A stretch of 64,000 nt of DNA from Candidatus Iainarchaeum sp. (GCA_021158055.1 JAGGVJ010000019.1:25660-89659); one strand, 5' to 3'; positions 53,171 to 60,795 are shown, counted from the stretch's first letter. Translations and numbers: made by a program. Notes: generated by a model from the letters alone, not told the origin.

Positions 53171-53206
53171 TTTTGAATTGATTACATATTTTGAATTGAT
53201 TACATA
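53171..53206 (+). repeat. Perfect 18-bp tandem duplication
   Basis: TTTTGAATTGATTACATA is repeated in direct tandem (53171-53188 and 53189-53206) between pflA and the interrupted Nudix gene, in what would be the promoter region of the latter. Confidence 0.9.
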
Positions 53207-53241
53207 ATCACATTTATATTTTTGTTTTGCTTATTTATGTC

Positions 53242-53694
53242 GTGGCAGATAAAGAAGATGTAGTCAGGGAATTTTTGTCCACTGTTTACGTGGTGGACGG
53301 TGGAAAAGTGCTGATGACCTGGAACAGGAAAGTCCGTGCGTGGATTCCTGTCGGCGGTCACATAGAGTAAAATGAGCTCCCGTGCAGTTCAGCGATAAGG
53401 GAAGCAAAGGAAGAGTCAGGCCTTGATATTGAACTGGTTTCTCCTTTTGACCGGTCAAATACAGGCAACCTTGTCCAGCCTGTCCACGTTCACCTGGACC
53501 ACATAAAAGACGACCACAAGCACATAAACCTTATTTATTTCGGCGTCGTGAAAGGAGGAACTTTTTTAAAGGAAAGCGACGAGCAAACTCCTTTGAAGTG
53601 GTTTTCAAAGCAGGAAATTGAAAAAGAGGACTTGCTTCCAAGCGTCAGGGAATGGGCGCTTGAATCACTGCACCATCTGGGAAGCAAATATTAG
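53242..53694 (+). pseudogene. Nudix hydrolase interrupted by an in-frame TAA
   Basis: From GTG 53242 the frame encodes a normal Nudix protein of 150 residues, but TAA at 53368-53370 falls inside the Nudix box between GGHIE and NELPC. The rest of the box is intact (SSAIREAKEESGL, all catalytic glutamates present) and the same frame stays open for 107 further codons to TAG 53692-53694, with typical later segments (HINLIYFGVV, TPLKWFSKQEI). One base change (for example from AAA, CAA or GAA) would restore it. It looks like a recent nonsense mutation or a sequence error. Confidence 0.85.
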
Positions 53695-53719
53695 GTTTTA
53701 CAAAAGCATTCAGGGCTTT

Positions 53720-54775
53720 TCACAGCGAATATTCCCATATCCTTTTTTCTTTCGGGCTTCTTATGTCTGAAACTTCGCCGCTGATGTCTTTTAAGAAAAG
53801 CTTTTTTATTTGCCTGATATTGTATTCAGGGTAGTTCCCGAGAATCCACATAAGTTTTGTCATGGCAGTCTCGCTTATCATGTCATGTCCTGGAATGGCG
53901 CCTGCATCCAGTGCTTTTTTCCCGCATTCGTAGAGATACATCCAGGAAAACCCGATTGCGCATTGCGAGGAAATAACAATTGGAACGCCTTTGTTTACGG
54001 CGTTTTTTATCTCCGGTATAAGTGAATTTTCGTCAATCGGAACGTTTCCGGCTCCGAAACCTTCAATGACTATTCCCTTGTAGCCGAGTTCTATGAGTTT
54101 TGAGATGATCTCAGGGTTGAACCCGGGGGTTATTTTTTGGATGCATATTTTTTCTTCAAGCTTGTCAAAGAATTTTAGTTTTGCATCAGCATTGTCGTTT
54201 TGATAGTGTTCTCCTGTGTGCCTTATGTCGTGTTCTATTATTCCAAGCGGAAGCATCCCGACGCTTTCAAATGCCTCAAATTCAACTTCCCTGAATTTCT
54301 TGACGCGGTTTCCCCGCAGTATTTTGCTGTTAAATACAATTATCACTTCGTGAATGTCTGCGTCGGTCGCAACCCTTACTGCATCCAGTACGTTTCTTTT
54401 TGTGTCCGAGCCGAGTTGTTGCGGCGGCACCTGTGAACCGGTCAGGACAATGGGTTTGCTCAGGTTCTGCAGCAGGAAAGACAAGGCGGATGCAGTGTAA
54501 TGCATTGTGTCTGTCCCGTGTGTTATTATGAACCCGTCGTATTCCAGATAATTCTCGTTGATTATTTCAGCAAGTTTCAGCCAGTATTTCGGCTGCATGT
54601 TTGAAGAGTCAGTGTTAAACACAATGACTGTTGTGATTTCAGCTATGTTTTTTATTTCAGGTATAAAATTCAAGAGTTCTTCTTCAGTGAATTCCCCGGG
54701 TTTCCAGCTTCCGTCAATCATTTTGGCAGTTATTGTGCCGCCTGTTCCGATAAAAAGTATTTTCTTTTTGGCCAT
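53720..54775 (-). CDS. L-asparaginase, type I-like
   Basis: The 351-residue enzyme hydrolyses asparagine to aspartate and ammonia. Both catalytic motifs are visible: KKILFIGTGGTITAKM at the start (first threonine) and FIITHGTDTMHYTASALSF (second Thr-Asp), followed by KPIVLTGSQVPP. The C-terminal domain is present (GIVIEGFGAGNVP, IVISSQCAIG). ATG 54775 gives the family start; the longer frame from 54877 adds an unrelated segment. GatD, the glutaminase-like subunit of GatDE, is related, but no GatE is nearby, so asparaginase is preferred. Confidence 0.87.
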   Translation of the reverse strand: MAKKKILFIGTGGTITAKMIDGSWKPGEFTEEELLNFIPEIKNIAEITTVIVFNTDSSNMQPKYWLKLAEIINENYLEYDGFIITHGTDTMHYTASALSFLLQNLSKPIVLTGSQVPPQQLGSDTKRNVLDAVRVATDADIHEVIIVFNSKILRGNRVKKFREVEFEAFESVGMLPLGIIEHDIRHTGEHYQNDNADAKLKFFDKLEEKICIQKITPGFNPEIISKLIELGYKGIVIEGFGAGNVPIDENSLIPEIKNAVNKGVPIVISSQCAIGFSWMYLYECGKKALDAGAIPGHDMISETAMTKLMWILGNYPEYNIRQIKKLFLKDISGEVSDIRSPKEKRIWEYSL

Positions 54776-54898
54776 ACAATCACGGTTTCGATAAGTTTCA
54801 ATAAATAGTGTTTTTGTGTATATGAACATCAAACAACCGGCGGATATATACTTTTTTCCTTTGCAGATTTTACCCAAGCTTTTGGTGCGCTTTTTCGG

Positions 54899-55387
54899 TT
54901 ATTTGAGGTCTTCGAAACCTTTTGTTGTGTGTTCTTTTATGTTTTCAAAGCTTTCCACAAAACGAGTTGCTTGTATGTGGTTGTCGTCTATATAGTGGTA
55001 GTTTCCGCCTCTTGGTTTTCCAAATACTATGCAATGGTATTTGAACCCGCGTTCTTTAAGCCATTTTTCTGTTGTTCTCCTGTGTTCTTCTGTCCTTGCA
55101 GTGAAAAAAGTAATTATGTGGTTTTCCTCAAACCATTTGTTTATTTGCTCTTTTGACCCTGGAATCTCAAAAGCATCCGGCATTCTTTCCGGCTCTTCGT
55201 TTGGTATGTCTTCACATATCACACCGTCAATGTCAATCAAATAGTTTTTTAATCCAGGAAGAAGTTTTGGGCTGCTCTTTTTCCCGTTTTCGGTTAAAGA
55301 TTCTTTTAGGTATCCTGATTGTTTTTCTGCTTCTGTCATGTAATCAACCAAAGTTTGTCTTTTAACAAAATTTACCTTTCCTTTCAT
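54899..55387 (-). CDS. HAD-superfamily phosphatase-like protein
   Basis: The 162-residue protein has HAD motif I (YLIDIDGVICED, about residues 49-60, with the nucleophile Asp), motif II (IITFFTARTEEHRRTTEKWL, Thr) and a motif IV-like YIDDNHIQATRF. This arrangement is shared by LNS2-like, T4 polynucleotide-kinase phosphatase-like and similar small HAD enzymes. The N-terminal 45 residues are not part of the core. ATG 55387 overlaps the TGA of the upstream membrane-protein gene (ATGA), so the two are coupled. Confidence 0.8.
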   Translation of the reverse strand: MKGKVNFVKRQTLVDYMTEAEKQSGYLKESLTENGKKSSPKLLPGLKNYLIDIDGVICEDIPNEEPERMPDAFEIPGSKEQINKWFEENHIITFFTARTEEHRRTTEKWLKERGFKYHCIVFGKPRGGNYHYIDDNHIQATRFVESFENIKEHTTKGFEDLK

Positions 55388-55764
55388 TTTTTCCGGCTAA
55401 GAATGTAGCCTATGGCGATGCTCATAACCGGGATTACAAGGTATCTCAAGCCGATTTGAGCAAAGTAAGTTCCTGTTTCCATTCCTGACATGGGCAGCAG
55501 TATCAGTAAATCCAAAATGAGGTTTGTTGCAAGCCAGGCAAGTCCGACAGCGATTCCTTCGTTTAGGTAGTTTTCCTGCACTTGCCTGAAATAAAACACA
55601 AGCAATGCAGCTCCCGTAGCTGAACCGGTTACTATCATTATTGACTTAAACAGGAAAATATCAATACCCAACTCACCTTGCGGCGAGTAAAACAAAAAGG
55701 CAAACAGGAAGGGAACCAGCCAGGATGCAACCCCGAGCAATGCAATTTTTATGATTCTACCCAT
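55384..55764 (-). CDS. Four-helix membrane protein of unknown function
   Basis: The 126-residue protein has four predicted helices: IKIALLGVASWLVPFLFAFL, SIMIVTGSATGAALLVFYF, GIAVGLAWLATNLILDLLIL and YLVIPVMSIAIGYIL, with a short basic C-terminus. No family motif is recognised. Its stop overlaps the HAD gene start. A GTGA-rich, TATA-like region lies upstream (55770-55800). Confidence 0.75.
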   Translation of the reverse strand: MGRIIKIALLGVASWLVPFLFAFLFYSPQGELGIDIFLFKSIMIVTGSATGAALLVFYFRQVQENYLNEGIAVGLAWLATNLILDLLILLPMSGMETGTYFAQIGLRYLVIPVMSIAIGYILSRKK

Positions 55765-55836
55765 ACTAACATAGGAGTAATAGTTTTATTTATAGGTTTT
55801 TGTTTGGCAACGCTTTGAAATCTACCAATTAAAAAC

Positions 55837-55945
55837 TGGCGGACGGGGAGGGATTCGAACCCGCGATCTGCAGATTAGAAGTCTGCCGCCCTATCTGCCA
55901 ACAATCCCTTTGAAAGGTATTGGTTCCTGGCTAGGCTACCCGTCC
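55837..55945 (-). tRNA. tRNA-Arg(UCU) with D-loop intron, CCA encoded
   Basis: The acceptor GGACGGG (55945-55939) pairs with CCCGTCC (55847-55841), then G73 (55840) and encoded CCA (55839-55837). The anticodon stem GCAGA/TCTGC encloses loop CTTCTAA, anticodon TCT, and has no intron. The D-arm GCCT...GGGC is interrupted after AGCCAGG by about 31 nt whose ends pair (CCAA with TTGG), leaving the normal AGCCAGGATA loop once removed. The T-arm is GCGGG-TTCGAAT-CCCTC. It lies 3' of argS. Confidence 0.88.
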
Positions 55946-56046
55946 ACTGGATTAAGTAATATATCACTTGTTTTATTAAAATTCTTTTCTTTATCGGTTC
56001 TTTTAATATTCTTTTAATGTGCTGTGTTGTTTTTGACGTGAATGTT

Positions 56047-57996
56047 TTACATTTTTTCAGGCACTTCGATCCCCAAAAGCTTCAACGCTGCTTCAAGCGT
56101 GTTTTTGGTTGCAAGGACAAGCGCGAGCCGTGCCTGGCGCTCTTCTTGTTTTTCAGCGTTCAGGACCTGTTTCAGATTGTAAAAAGAACTGAAAGCGCTT
56201 GCAAGTTCTGTTGTGTATTCTGTGAGAATGTTTGGCTTGAGTTCAAGCGCAGTCTTGTCAACTGCTTCGCAAAACCCCCATAGTTTTCTGACAAGGGCTT
56301 TTTCAACTTCGCTTGAAAGAACGCTTGCGTCAAACTTGCTTAAGTTGCTTGTATCGATTTGTTTTTCCTTTGCTTTTGAAAGTATTTTTGAAGCACGCAC
56401 GCACGCGTACTGCAGGTACGGCCCGCTTTCGCCTTCAAAGCTCAAGACCTCATCCCACTTGAAAATGATTTTTTTGTCAGGGCTTACTTTTGCAAGGGCA
56501 AAAATCACTGCTCCAACCCCCACTTTTTCGCTGACGTCAGCCAGTTCTTTTTTGTTCATTGAAAGGCTCGGGTCTGTTTTCGCACGTCCATTGATAAGAG
56601 TTTTCACGCGTTCAACTGACTCGTCCAGCACTTCGTCAGTGCTTACCCCTGCCCCGACCCAAGTGCCTTTTCTTCCGGAAATTTTTGCATCAGGCAAAAC
56701 CACAAACTCGTAAGACAAGTGATGCAGGTTTTCGGCTTCTTTCACAAAACCCATTGCCTCAAGTGACTTTTTAACAACTTTTTGCGGGTATTTTTGCTCC
56801 GAGCCGATCACGTTGATGGCTGCGTCAACAGAGTTGAACTCCGGCTTTTCCTCTCCCCTGCTTTCGTGTTCATGCTCCTGTACGCCTGAATCTTTGCTTA
56901 CCACGCACCATAAGACAGCGCCGTTTTTTTGAACAAGGTGTTTTTTGTATTTGAGCTTGGTGTCGGAAAGCCCGAATTTCCACAAGTGAAACCCGATGTC
57001 TTTTCCAGTGTAAGTGGTTGCGCCGTTTGAGCGCACAATAATTTTGTCAGGGTTTTCCATTCCCCTGAATTCGTCAAGGTGTCCGAGTTTGACCACAAAA
57101 CAACCCTTGTTTGGCCCTTGTTCTTCTTTCACAAGGCTTTTGCCTTTTTTCAGGTGCTCAATGGCTCTTTCAACCACTCCGTTTTTAACAAGGTCTGACT
57201 CGCGGACCATGACATCTGAAAAAACATTCATGCGCTGTGTAGTAATTTTTTGTGCGTCAACTGACTCAAGAGCAATTTTTTCAGCGAAAGTTGCAGTTTC
57301 GTTTCCGCCTTCCTCCATTTTTTTCATGATCCCGTTGACTTCTTTGCTGACTTTCGGGTCATCGATTTTTTTTGCGACTTCAACGTATTGTATTCCCTGC
57401 CAGTAATCAAGTTTCATTGACGGGTCCGGCGTGCCGCAAAGGTTTTGATAACCCCAGACAGTTTGCGCGACCTGCAGCCCAAGGTCGTCAGGGTAATCCA
57501 TCCTGACAACAAGGTTTCCCACAAACTCAAGGGCGTTTGACACGATCATCCCAAGAACAGCATTTCTTGCGTGCCCGATGTGAAGCGGTTTTCCAGGGTT
57601 TACTGAAGGAAACTCGACAGTTATTTTTTTGGTTTTTTTAGCAGGCTTTGGCTTGATTTTTTTCCCGATTGCAGCAGAGACAGTGTCTTTTGCAAACCCT
57701 TCAAATTCAAGGAAAAAATTGACGTACCCTGGCCCGGCTGTTTCAACGCGTTCAAAAGAACTCCCTTTAATCCCTATTTTTGAAGCAAGTTTTTTTGCAA
57801 TGAGTGCAGGCGGTTTTTTGAGCATTTTTGACAAATCAAAGCAAATGGTTGATGAAAAGTCCCCGAGTTTCGGGTCAGGCGGCACTTCAATTGAAGAAAG
57901 TATTTTTTCGCTGTCAAAATCCTTATCAGCTTCAAGGAGTTTTGAAACCCCTAATTTCACAAGTTCCGCTGCCTGTGTTTTGTATTTGTTTGTCAA
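56047..57996 (-). CDS. argS: Arginyl-tRNA synthetase
   Basis: The class I synthetase charges tRNA-Arg. The protein of about 650 residues has the N-terminal tRNA-recognition domain (VPPDPKLGDFSSTICFDLSK), the HIGH motif in PSVNPGKPLHIGHARNAVLG, MDYPDDLGLQVAQ, the KMSK-like KISGRKGTWV followed by STDEVLDESVERVK, and a C-terminal DALR anticodon-binding domain (FCEAVDKTALELKPN). TTG 57996 is favoured because GGTTGAT lies just ahead; TTG 58011 is an alternative. tRNA-Arg(UCG) is only 45 bp or less upstream and three other tRNA-Arg genes lie within 3.5 kb, all on the same strand. Confidence 0.95.
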   Translation of the reverse strand: MTNKYKTQAAELVKLGVSKLLEADKDFDSEKILSSIEVPPDPKLGDFSSTICFDLSKMLKKPPALIAKKLASKIGIKGSSFERVETAGPGYVNFFLEFEGFAKDTVSAAIGKKIKPKPAKKTKKITVEFPSVNPGKPLHIGHARNAVLGMIVSNALEFVGNLVVRMDYPDDLGLQVAQTVWGYQNLCGTPDPSMKLDYWQGIQYVEVAKKIDDPKVSKEVNGIMKKMEEGGNETATFAEKIALESVDAQKITTQRMNVFSDVMVRESDLVKNGVVERAIEHLKKGKSLVKEEQGPNKGCFVVKLGHLDEFRGMENPDKIIVRSNGATTYTGKDIGFHLWKFGLSDTKLKYKKHLVQKNGAVLWCVVSKDSGVQEHEHESRGEEKPEFNSVDAAINVIGSEQKYPQKVVKKSLEAMGFVKEAENLHHLSYEFVVLPDAKISGRKGTWVGAGVSTDEVLDESVERVKTLINGRAKTDPSLSMNKKELADVSEKVGVGAVIFALAKVSPDKKIIFKWDEVLSFEGESGPYLQYACVRASKILSKAKEKQIDTSNLSKFDASVLSSEVEKALVRKLWGFCEAVDKTALELKPNILTEYTTELASAFSSFYNLKQVLNAEKQEERQARLALVLATKNTLEAALKLLGIEVPEKM

Positions 57997-58040
57997 AAAA
58001 TCAACCTGCAAATTCCAGTTTTTAAATTTTTGAATGCATG

Positions 58041-58150
58041 CGGGCCGAGGAGGATTCGAACCCCCGACCTGCGGGTGACTTCAACAGGATTCTTTTTGAA
58101 AAAACCTGTTTCCGAAGCCCGCCGCAATATCCAGGCTATGCTACCGGCCC
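58041..58150 (-). tRNA. tRNA-Arg(UCG) with canonical 35-nt intron
   Basis: The acceptor GGGCCGG (58150-58144) pairs with TCGGCCC (58048-58042), with G73 at 58041 and no CCA encoded. The D-arm GCATAGCCTGGATATTGC is uninterrupted. The anticodon stem GCGGG/CCCGC holds CTTCGG, anticodon TCG, then a 35-nt intron with an ACAGG/CCTGT hairpin at the 37/38 position. The T-arm is GGGGG-TTCGAAT-CCTCC. It lies directly upstream of argS. Confidence 0.9.
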
Positions 58151-58254
58151 ATGTTATGCTGTTTGTAATATAATCAGTATTATTTAATTGTTTTATTATT
58201 TATACAGTTTGTTTCAATAAAAACAATTGGTTTGCTTTTGTTCCGGTTAAAACA

Positions 58255-58320
58255 AGCAGTGATTCTTTTAAAGATAGAGCAGTGATTCCTTTAAAAGCAA
58301 ATCAGTGGATCTTTTAAAAC
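58255..58320 (-). repeat. Three degenerate 20-bp repeats between tRNA genes
   Basis: Copies at 58255-58274, 58278-58297 and 58301-58320 share the pattern (A)GCAGTGATTC(C/T)TTTAAA at 23-bp spacing. On the minus strand each contains TTTAAA(A/G), a TATA-like element, ahead of tRNA-Arg(UCG) and argS. Confidence 0.6.
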
Positions 58321-58344
58321 CATAAAAGCAGTTATTTCAAAACT

Positions 58345-58451
58345 TGGCGGGCCCGGAGAGATTTGAACTCTCGATCTCTGGCTCCGCAAGCCAGCGCCCT
58401 ATTTGCTTATCAAATGCATCCGCAGTTGATTCCAGGCTAGGCAACGGGCCC
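58345..58451 (-). tRNA. tRNA-Arg(GCG) with D-loop intron, CCA encoded
   Basis: The acceptor GGGCCCG (58451-58445) pairs with CGGGCCC (58355-58349), G73 at 58348, CCA encoded at 58347-58345. The anticodon stem CTGGC/GCCAG encloses TTGCGGA, anticodon GCG, no intron. The D-arm is interrupted after AGCCTGG by about 28-29 nt whose inner ends pair (ATCAA/TTGAT), leaving AGCCTGGATA and the D-stem GGGC. The first 15 nt overlap the 3' end of the coding gene upstream. The T-arm is GAGAG-TTCAAAT-CTCTC. Confidence 0.9.
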
Positions 58452-58964
58452 TTCAAGTACTTTTTTCACTTTGTCAAGCGTGTTTTCAAAGTTTTTTATG
58501 AAAATGATGTCGTTGTATTTTTTGCTTACCTTAATCAGCTGGTTTTCTACATTGAAGTCTTTTATGGCACTTTCTTTTTCATTGCTCCTGAACACAAGCC
58601 AGTCTTGTGCATTCGCATCGTATATCAGACTGAATATGTCTTTTGCGTTGTCAATTGTGAGGTAAGTTATAAAACAGCCGTATTTGAATTCAAAATCAAT
58701 GTTTTTTTTCTTGAGTTTTTCCCGCAAGATTTTTTCGTTTCCCCCGCTTATGAGAACGCTCCACCCGTTTTTTAGCTCCGTGAGTTCCAGAACCAGCTTT
58801 ACCGTAAGGTCTTGCGAATAGTTGCGCGAAAGGTAAAGCCATTTTTTTATGAACGGAATCTTTTTCATGGTTCCGATAAAAACAGCTGTTTTGTCTTCAA
58901 GAGACCACATATATCCTTTTCCGATTTCTTTGGCGCAACGGGCATCAAGTTTTATTTTATCCAT
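58437..58964 (-). CDS. Hypothetical protein whose stop codon lies inside tRNA-Arg(GCG)
   Basis: The 175-residue soluble protein is not recognised. It alternates strands and helices (KTAVFIGTMKKIP, WSVLISGGNEKILREKL, DFEFKYGCFITYLTID, WLVFRSNEKES). Its last codons encode LEGPVA-stop, and GGG CCC GTT GCC TAG are at once the first 15 nt of the tRNA: acceptor strand, positions 8-9 and the start of the D-stem. The gene is cotranscribed with the tRNA, and tRNA maturation would cut off its stop codon. The start ATG 58964 follows AAAATGGAT-like sequence without a strong site. Confidence 0.7.
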   Translation of the reverse strand: MDKIKLDARCAKEIGKGYMWSLEDKTAVFIGTMKKIPFIKKWLYLSRNYSQDLTVKLVLELTELKNGWSVLISGGNEKILREKLKKKNIDFEFKYGCFITYLTIDNAKDIFSLIYDANAQDWLVFRSNEKESAIKDFNVENQLIKVSKKYNDIIFIKNFENTLDKVKKVLEGPVA

Positions 58965-59087
58965 TTTTAAATCCCAGCCATCTTTTGTATATAGCTTGTT
59001 TAAAGCTATTTAAACAAGTATTATTCAGTTTATTATCTTATTCTTTTTTTGTCAATTCAGCCATAATTCAATTGTTTTTTTGTTTAT

Positions 59088-59279
59088 TTATGTTTTGTTG
59101 TAAAGGTACAGGCCTGCCGAAAAAAGAACCAGGGCTGCTATTATCGGTGCAAAAATAATCAGGAAATTGACTGTAAAGACTGCGAAAATCAGCAATGCCA
59201 AAAGCATTGCAATAACACCTGCAATCTGGTGTATCCTGTTTGGCTTTTTCGGGCCGCCGACGATTTCTACTTTTATCAT
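59088..59279 (-). CDS. Small two-helix membrane protein
   Basis: The 63-residue protein has a basic N-terminus (MIKVEIVGGPKKPNRIHQ) and two hydrophobic helices (AGVIAMLLALLIFAVF and FLIIFAPIIAALVLFSAGLY). ATG 59279 follows AAGAGAGATTGC. It lies just upstream of the 58437-58964 gene and downstream of tRNA-Arg(CCU). Function unknown. Confidence 0.65.
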   Translation of the reverse strand: MIKVEIVGGPKKPNRIHQIAGVIAMLLALLIFAVFTVNFLIIFAPIIAALVLFSAGLYLYNKT

Positions 59280-59323
59280 GCAATCTCTCTTATAATGTAA
59301 TTCGTTTCTTGTTTGTGTTTTTC

Positions 59324-59452
59324 TGGCGGACCCGGAGAGATTTGAACTCTCGACTTACAGCTTTCACCAACCAAGGCTGGTTGTAGGAGGCTGTCGCCCT
59401 ATTTTCCCACAATGCTTTTAACGGCATTGGCTCCAGGCTAGGCTACGGGTCC
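59324..59452 (-). tRNA. tRNA-Arg(CCU) with two introns, CCA encoded
   Basis: The acceptor GGACCCG (59452-59446) pairs with CGGGTCC (59334-59328), G73 at 59327, CCA encoded at 59326-59324. The D-arm is interrupted after AGCCTGG by about 30 nt with a CCAATGC/GCATTG hairpin, before ATAGGGC. The anticodon stem ACAGC/GCTGT holds CTCCTA, anticodon CCT, followed by a second intron of 21 nt (hairpin AACCA/TGGTT) at the 37/38 position. The T-arm is GAGAG-TTCAAAT-CTCTC. Confidence 0.88.
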
Positions 59453-59588
59453 AGTTTCCGGTCTTTGCGGTTAATGGTTTGGTAGTTTAGGGATTATAGT
59501 TTCATATGTATGGTTCTTTAATATGTTTTTTATGGTATTTTTATTTTACGTTATATTTTTTATAGTTTAATACTTATTTGTTAAATTA

Positions 59589-60056
59589 ATGTTAAATAAC
59601 TTTCTCTCGTTTTTTTCTGAAAACAATGAATTATTGCTTGTTTTGTTTTACGGGTTTGCCCCGATAAGCGAGGTCCGCGGAGCAGCTGCTTATGCTTTTG
59701 CTGTCGGGAGTCCTGAACTCATGGTGCTCGGGGCTCTTGCAAACATTGCTGTTGCACCTGTGTTGATTGTTTTTTGGAACCTGTTGAATTTTGAGTTGAT
59801 AGGGAGAAAAATAATGGGCCACAGGCTTGAAAAAAGAAAAGAGCAGCTGGTCGGAAAATACAAAAAATACGGGGTTTTCGGTCTTGCGTTCTTTATCGGA
59901 ATACCGCTTCCAATCACAGGCGTCTATTCCGGAGTGCTTGTTGCAAAAATCCTCGGGATAGAAAACAAACAAATCCTAATTGGCTCTGTTTTAGGGGTCC
60001 TGATGTCTTCAACAATAATGTTTTTGCTGCTTTCAGGGTTTTTTTCGTTTTTTTAA
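59589..60056 (+). CDS. Small multidrug-export-like membrane protein (PF06695/COG2426)
   Basis: The 155-residue membrane protein has the family motif APISEVRGAAAYAFAVGSP near the start and LAFFIGIPLPITGVYSGVL later, with four helices. The family is named for a weak link to drug export, but its substrate is not established. It is convergent with the fibrillarin gene; the preceding AT-rich region (59470-59588) contains TATA-like sequences. ATG 59589 leads directly into the family start. Confidence 0.82.
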   Translation: MLNNFLSFFSENNELLLVLFYGFAPISEVRGAAAYAFAVGSPELMVLGALANIAVAPVLIVFWNLLNFELIGRKIMGHRLEKRKEQLVGKYKKYGVFGLAFFIGIPLPITGVYSGVLVAKILGIENKQILIGSVLGVLMSSTIMFLLLSGFFSFF

Positions 60057-60078
60057 ATTTTTGCATGCCCTTTGAGTT

Positions 60079-60735
60079 TCATTTCTTTTTGCACAAAATC
60101 AGAACGTGGTCTTTTTCATATGGCTCAAGCGGCACCACCTGGAGAATTTCAAGTTCTTTTCCAAGGTCTTTTTTTGCCTGTTCAAAAACTTGTTTCGGCT
60201 CGGATACCACGTCAACGCTTCTTGATTTTATCACAAGCATCCCAAAGTCGCCTTGTTTAAGGTATTGCCTTGCGTTTTTCAAGAAAATGCCTGCCTGATC
60301 CTTTTGGGCGATGTCCTGAAACAACACGTCGCAGTCAATGACCGTGTCTGAAAATGACTGCGGGTCGCAGGCATCTGCTTTGATGGGTATCATGTTTTCT
60401 TTCCTGGTGCAGACTTCAATGAGCTTGGTCATGACTTTCGGGGCAAAATCAACGCAAAACACTGCCCCGTCTTCTCCGACTATGTCAGAGACGTGAGATG
60501 CGGTGGTTCCTTCGGCTGCCCCGAGGTAAAGGACATAAGACCCTTCTTTTATCGGAAGCTGCTTCAAGCCATTTAGTATGGCGGCACCCAGCTTTGACCT
60601 GTACGGCTCCCAAAACCTGTACTCTTTGCCAAGTATGATGACTCGTTTTTCCCCGTAAACAGAGTACTCTGGGGAATTGTTGAGTGTTGCAATCTTGTCT
60701 TTTATTTTGAATACTCCGGGAAAGTATTTTTTCAA
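60079..60735 (-). CDS. flpA: Fibrillarin (rRNA/tRNA 2'-O-methyltransferase)
   Basis: The SAM enzyme methylates riboses guided by C/D-box RNAs. The 218-residue protein has the short archaeal N-terminal domain and the fibrillarin core: YRFWEPYRSKLGAAILNGL, motif I VLYLGAAEGTTASHVSDIVG, VFCVDFAPKVM, PIKADACDP, DVLFQDIAQKDQ and LVIKSRSVDV (the K-D-K-E-type residues include this lysine). The nop5 gene is 60 bp upstream on the same strand, as usual in archaea. Confidence 0.95.
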   Translation of the reverse strand: MKKYFPGVFKIKDKIATLNNSPEYSVYGEKRVIILGKEYRFWEPYRSKLGAAILNGLKQLPIKEGSYVLYLGAAEGTTASHVSDIVGEDGAVFCVDFAPKVMTKLIEVCTRKENMIPIKADACDPQSFSDTVIDCDVLFQDIAQKDQAGIFLKNARQYLKQGDFGMLVIKSRSVDVVSEPKQVFEQAKKDLGKELEILQVVPLEPYEKDHVLILCKKK

Positions 60736-60795
60736 AAAATCACGTCTTTAAAATCTTCAAAAATAAAAAAACTCCCAAAAAAAAGGTTACAGAAA

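Noticed and set aside
53368-53370. Recoded stop (selenocysteine or pyrrolysine) in the Nudix gene
   Set aside because: The codon is TAA, not TGA or TAG, and the position is not catalytic in the family.
54776-54877. Longer start for asparaginase
   Set aside because: The normal family start MAKKKILFIGTGG is at 54775; the extra 34 residues resemble nothing known.
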